Assembly (NCBI RefSeq): GCF_964340395.1
Contig: NC_135557.1
Location: 20,601,225-20,621,224, forward strand
DNA: 20,000 nt
Origin: Glandiceps talaboti
Taxonomy: Eukaryota > Hemichordata > Enteropneusta > Spengelidae
Direction: 5' to 3'
Both the position numbers and the translations under genes were made by a program. The notes under the pieces were generated by a model. That model ran no database searches and was not told the DNA's origin. It saw only the letters and a list, made by a program, of their open reading frames with translations. Below are positions 17,102-20,000 of the stretch, in pieces (the stretch's first letter is position 1; each line of letters starts with the position of its first letter).

Positions 17102-17813
17102 ATGTCAACCCCTTTGAGTAAAACTAGCCGTAAACAGTACCTTTTGTTTGGTAACGCAGCGCATGAACAGACTGAAATAAAATTTATGAGAATCGACAAG
17201 ACGGTAATTGTCAATTTTCCATTGAAATGGTGGCATGAATACATAATACAGACGTCGCTAGTTATTCAACACTTCACCGTAATGTGAGTGAGTGACTACA
17301 CCGAGAACTAAGTAGCTAGGCCTTGAAAGGAGAACATGGCATTATTTATGCAATATCAATATGCGATATTGAATGGGAATTGTAAACACGGGAAGCTGAG
17401 TACAGGAAAGCCTATGGCGGAAAAAGTAATTTGCGTGTTCATTAAAATCTAATATTACAGGGGCCATCGTCTGCAAATAATAAATATATCGATCGTACAA
17501 CACTTTGTATATCTACATGCAACCATTATATAAACTGTATTTGCTATTCCTTCTACTTACGATTTTCACCCACATTCCTGCATTAAGAACGTCACGTGAC
17601 TCATTCCACAATGGTGGTAAATTAAGATGTTTTTTATAGTGAAAATAGCCACAATTAGCTCCATTTGACCCTAATAACAATAAGCAATTATCGACCTAAT
17701 TTCAAATGCAAGGTAAGGATTGAAAGATCCATTATATTGACATCAATTTAAAATTTTGAAACTCAGTATTTGATGTATTTACCTTCGTTATTATATTTGC
17801 TGAGAGTATTGTG

Positions 17814-17840
17814 TTGTTGTTGTTGTTGTTGTTGTTGTTG
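17814..17840. repeat. (TTG)n microsatellite, copy B
   Basis: Nine TTG units at the position equivalent to the longer tract at 1258-1309. Confidence 0.9.
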
Positions 17841-18480
17841 ATTTGTTTTGTTTGTAGCGATGTTTATGGTGTCAGTTATTTTCACTTTGTATAACGCTAT
17901 CACTATGGGAATTGTTTTGTGAACGTTGAATGCGTTGGAGAATCCACATAGCCTAGCCAATTTAACATTCAGATGTAGTTTATCATAGGTAATGATATAA
18001 CACGACACATATCGAAGCAGTGAAACGTAGATAATGAAATTATGATATTACTGACAAGTCACGACTCCATTACCATAATTCATATCTACATTAAATATGA
18101 CGTATGTCCAATCACCGAGAATGGTTCATTTTCTGTCAGTTTATCGCGATATATAGCCGTTTCCATAACGACACAGTTCGGAAGATGGTACAAGAGAGTG
18201 TCGTCTTTCAGTTACTGAAATCTACAACCTCAAATATCTCATAGGATCTGCAAAAAACTAACGGACTTTGTTAAGGTGTTTTCACTTAATGATCTCCATG
18301 GTTACCGAGACGTTTTTAACGTGAACCCCTTCAGAGTACTGTACGAACGGCTCTGATATATGTTATAATATATACAGCTTTCTTTGGTTTCTTATAAGTG
18401 TAATATTCTTTAGGTGTTGACGATAGTAATAACCTACTCAATCAAGTTTAACGGTAGGTTGTTTGTGTTTTAACAACTAA

Positions 18481-18488
18481 ATTTGCAT
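18481..18488 (-). promoter_or_regulatory. Octamer-type motif (ATTTGCAT on plus strand), copy B
   Basis: Counterpart of 1930-1937; identical core although surrounding bases have changed. Confidence 0.3.
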
Positions 18489-18809
18489 ATCATTAAGCGA
18501 CTTTCACTGTAGGTACACAAAGAGTTAAATGGAGCCTGTATTTCAATAAATGCGCATGTGCACTGGCAGCTCACAAGACGTGGTTAGACTTAACTACAGT
18601 TGCTACGGTATATGTGTTATGGAACGAACTAACACCTTGCCTGTTACTATACTTTCTCTGTATATTTTATAATACAAGTCACCAGGTGGTTCCAGTAGAG
18701 TGTACCATAGTACCTAGGAATATTGAATCAATGATCGGTTGTGATTTTTTACTGACAATGGTTGAATTCTAGACTGCACCTAAAATCAATGTGGCATAGA
18801 GTGGATACA

Positions 18810-18926
18810 GGTGACAAGGCGTCGGTGTGAGGACTGTATGCAAGCACTGACCTTCACATCTCAACTCAAACCACCGCCATCACCACCACCACCACCACCA
18901 CTAACATCAACAACACACATCAGAAG
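18810..18926 (+). other. Probable 5' UTR exon 1 of the downstream paralogue (start approximate)
   Basis: Ends CAGAAG followed by GTAAGT at 18927, matching the copy A exon end and donor at 2430/2431. The body is a CCACCA-rich tract like that of copy A. The coding part of this gene is not in the window, so whether the paralogue is functional cannot be judged. Confidence 0.5.
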
Positions 18927-19570
18927 GTAAGTACGTGATGTACATTAATATACCTGACGAACATGATTTGGCTTACACGGAAAAGACGAAAAGGGCGTAT
19001 AATGACTTACTTTATATCTGTCTGCATTCGGGGACTATTTAAATGCACTATGTACACGATCTCCGGTAGTATTTTGCCGTGGTGTGATGCATTCCAAATG
19101 TTCATATTTCAACTATAGCCAATTCCACTTAGTAGACATGAAGTGAAAGTAGAATTAACTAAGATAGCCAACGTAACGATGTACATGTACGAGTGTTAGT
19201 TTAGAGCGGGAGATTATCACAAGGTAAGACACGTCATTGTCATAGTCATAGCATTCTGTATTCATTTCTTAGACGCCATCGTTCTTGTTTTTGTTGTTTG
19301 TTTCTGATGTCATGCACATTGTCGACGTTTGGCAAGTCACTGACCCGTTACAGAGTTTTCTATGGCGGTCCAAGTGACTGTTGTCCTGTCAATGTTGTAA
19401 TGTAATATATCGACTCTTATTTCCAACCAAACTGTACAATAGAAGTATACCTCCATGTTTATACACATTGCCAAGTCAGATTCACTATTTAAATTGTAAA
19501 TGGAAAAACAAGCCATTGCATCACAACTCTGTGAATATCATTACGGTTGCAAATCGATTCAATTCGTTTC

Positions 19571-19715
19571 AAACACATGAAAATCGAGATATTTATACAA
19601 TTAATTCGTCCGTGGTACAAACACATGAGAATCGAGATATTTATACAATTAATTCGTCCGTGGTACAAACACATGAGAATCGGGGTATTCGTACATACAA
19701 TTCTGGAGTCTTCAG
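19571..19715. repeat. 48-bp tandem repeat, about three units, in intron 1 of copy B
   Basis: AAACACATGA recurs at 19571, 19619 and 19667, exactly 48 bases apart, with units containing ATCGAGATATTTATACAATT and AATTCGTCCGTGGTAC. Copy A has the corresponding sequence only about once (around 3020-3110), so the amplification is specific to copy B. Confidence 0.9.
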
Positions 19716-19734
19716 TCAGTACTAGGAGTGATGG

Positions 19735-20000
19735 GGTAGAAGGGGGGGGGGGGCACTTTTACAAATTTAAATCTGTTCCCGGGGAGGGATATATTCAAGA
19801 AAATGGCGGATTTGGGGAGGTCACTTTTTACTGTGACTCATTGCATTATCGAACTCTCCGTTATTTGGTGATTTTGACATCCCACCTCTGTCAGCCGAGC
19901 CACATCCCATTGCTGCCATATCCCATCACTGTCTATCCCACCATTGCCACCACTCTGCCATCATAGCATATCATTCAAATCACTGCTGACAACCATGCAG
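19735..20000 (+). repeat. Dispersed repeat, plus orientation, cut by window end
   Basis: Homologous to 12725-13010, ending in the shared GCTGACAACCATG block. It begins with a G run and GGGGAGGG modules. It lies in intron 1 of copy B just where the acceptor and signal-peptide exon would follow in copy A. Confidence 0.65.

Larger units (their letters stand above)
16699..19720 (+). repeat. Copy B of the receptor gene's 5' flank, exon 1 and intron 1
   Basis: Collinear with 1-3110. Anchors: 1 to 16699, 297 to 17063, 520 to 17286, 1930 to 18481, 2430 to 18926, and the 3020-3110 block to 19570-19720. Identity is highest at 17100-17480 and falls towards the exon. Copy B has insertions at about 16717-16790 and 16820-16858, and a shorter TTG microsatellite. 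This points to a tandem gene array whose next member's coding exons lie beyond the window. Confidence 0.85.

Noticed and set aside
19571-19715. CRISPR-like array
   Set aside because: Units are contiguous 48-bp direct repeats without spacers, and the DNA is eukaryotic.
1-20000. tRNA, rRNA or other structured RNA genes
   Set aside because: No cloverleaf, rRNA-like or snRNA-like stretch could be recognised by eye; a covariance-model scan would be decisive.

Overview
This window is eukaryotic nuclear DNA: AT-rich, loaded with microsatellites, and carrying one intron-rich gene with GT/AG splice sites. The gene type (an immunoglobulin-superfamily receptor with V domains split across two exons) and the compact introns suggest an invertebrate, perhaps a deuterostome such as a hemichordate, amphioxus or echinoderm. 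The species cannot be fixed from sequence alone.

Layout. Positions 1-2300 are 5' flank. A TATA-like box lies at 2274-2281 and a non-coding first exon ends at 2430. Exon 2 (3145-3304) holds the start ATG at 3247 and a signal peptide. Nine more coding exons follow to a stop at 11572-11574. Every splice phase closes, giving a continuous predicted protein of 749 residues: signal peptide, V, C2, V, C2, C2/I-set, transmembrane helix, cytoplasmic tail. Each V domain is cut by a phase-2 intron at the same place, just before a shared F-S-I-T-G-D-Q motif. Each of the first two C2 domains has the same extra cysteine pair. The ectodomain therefore looks like an internally duplicated V-C2 module of CTX/JAM-like design plus a membrane-proximal Ig domain. 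The tail has acidic, SH3/WW-ligand-like, ten-arginine, RS-rich and NLS-like segments. A second terminal exon (10458-10534, with AATAAA at 10559) would instead give a 25-residue tail, so long- and short-tailed receptors are predicted.

Downstream, 11575 to about 12330 is the likely 3' UTR, including an E-box-rich minisatellite. From 12330 to 16690 there is no recognisable gene, only dispersed repeats, a TTATG satellite and a large palindrome. From 16699 to about 19720 the 5' flank and first exon of the gene occur again, diverged but clearly homologous (including exon 1 with its splice donor at 18926). The locus is therefore probably a tandem array of related receptor genes, and the window stops before the coding part of the next copy. 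A dispersed repeat (19735-20000) sits where that copy's signal-peptide exon would be expected.

All product statements rest on reading the sequence by eye. No database or transcript was consulted.
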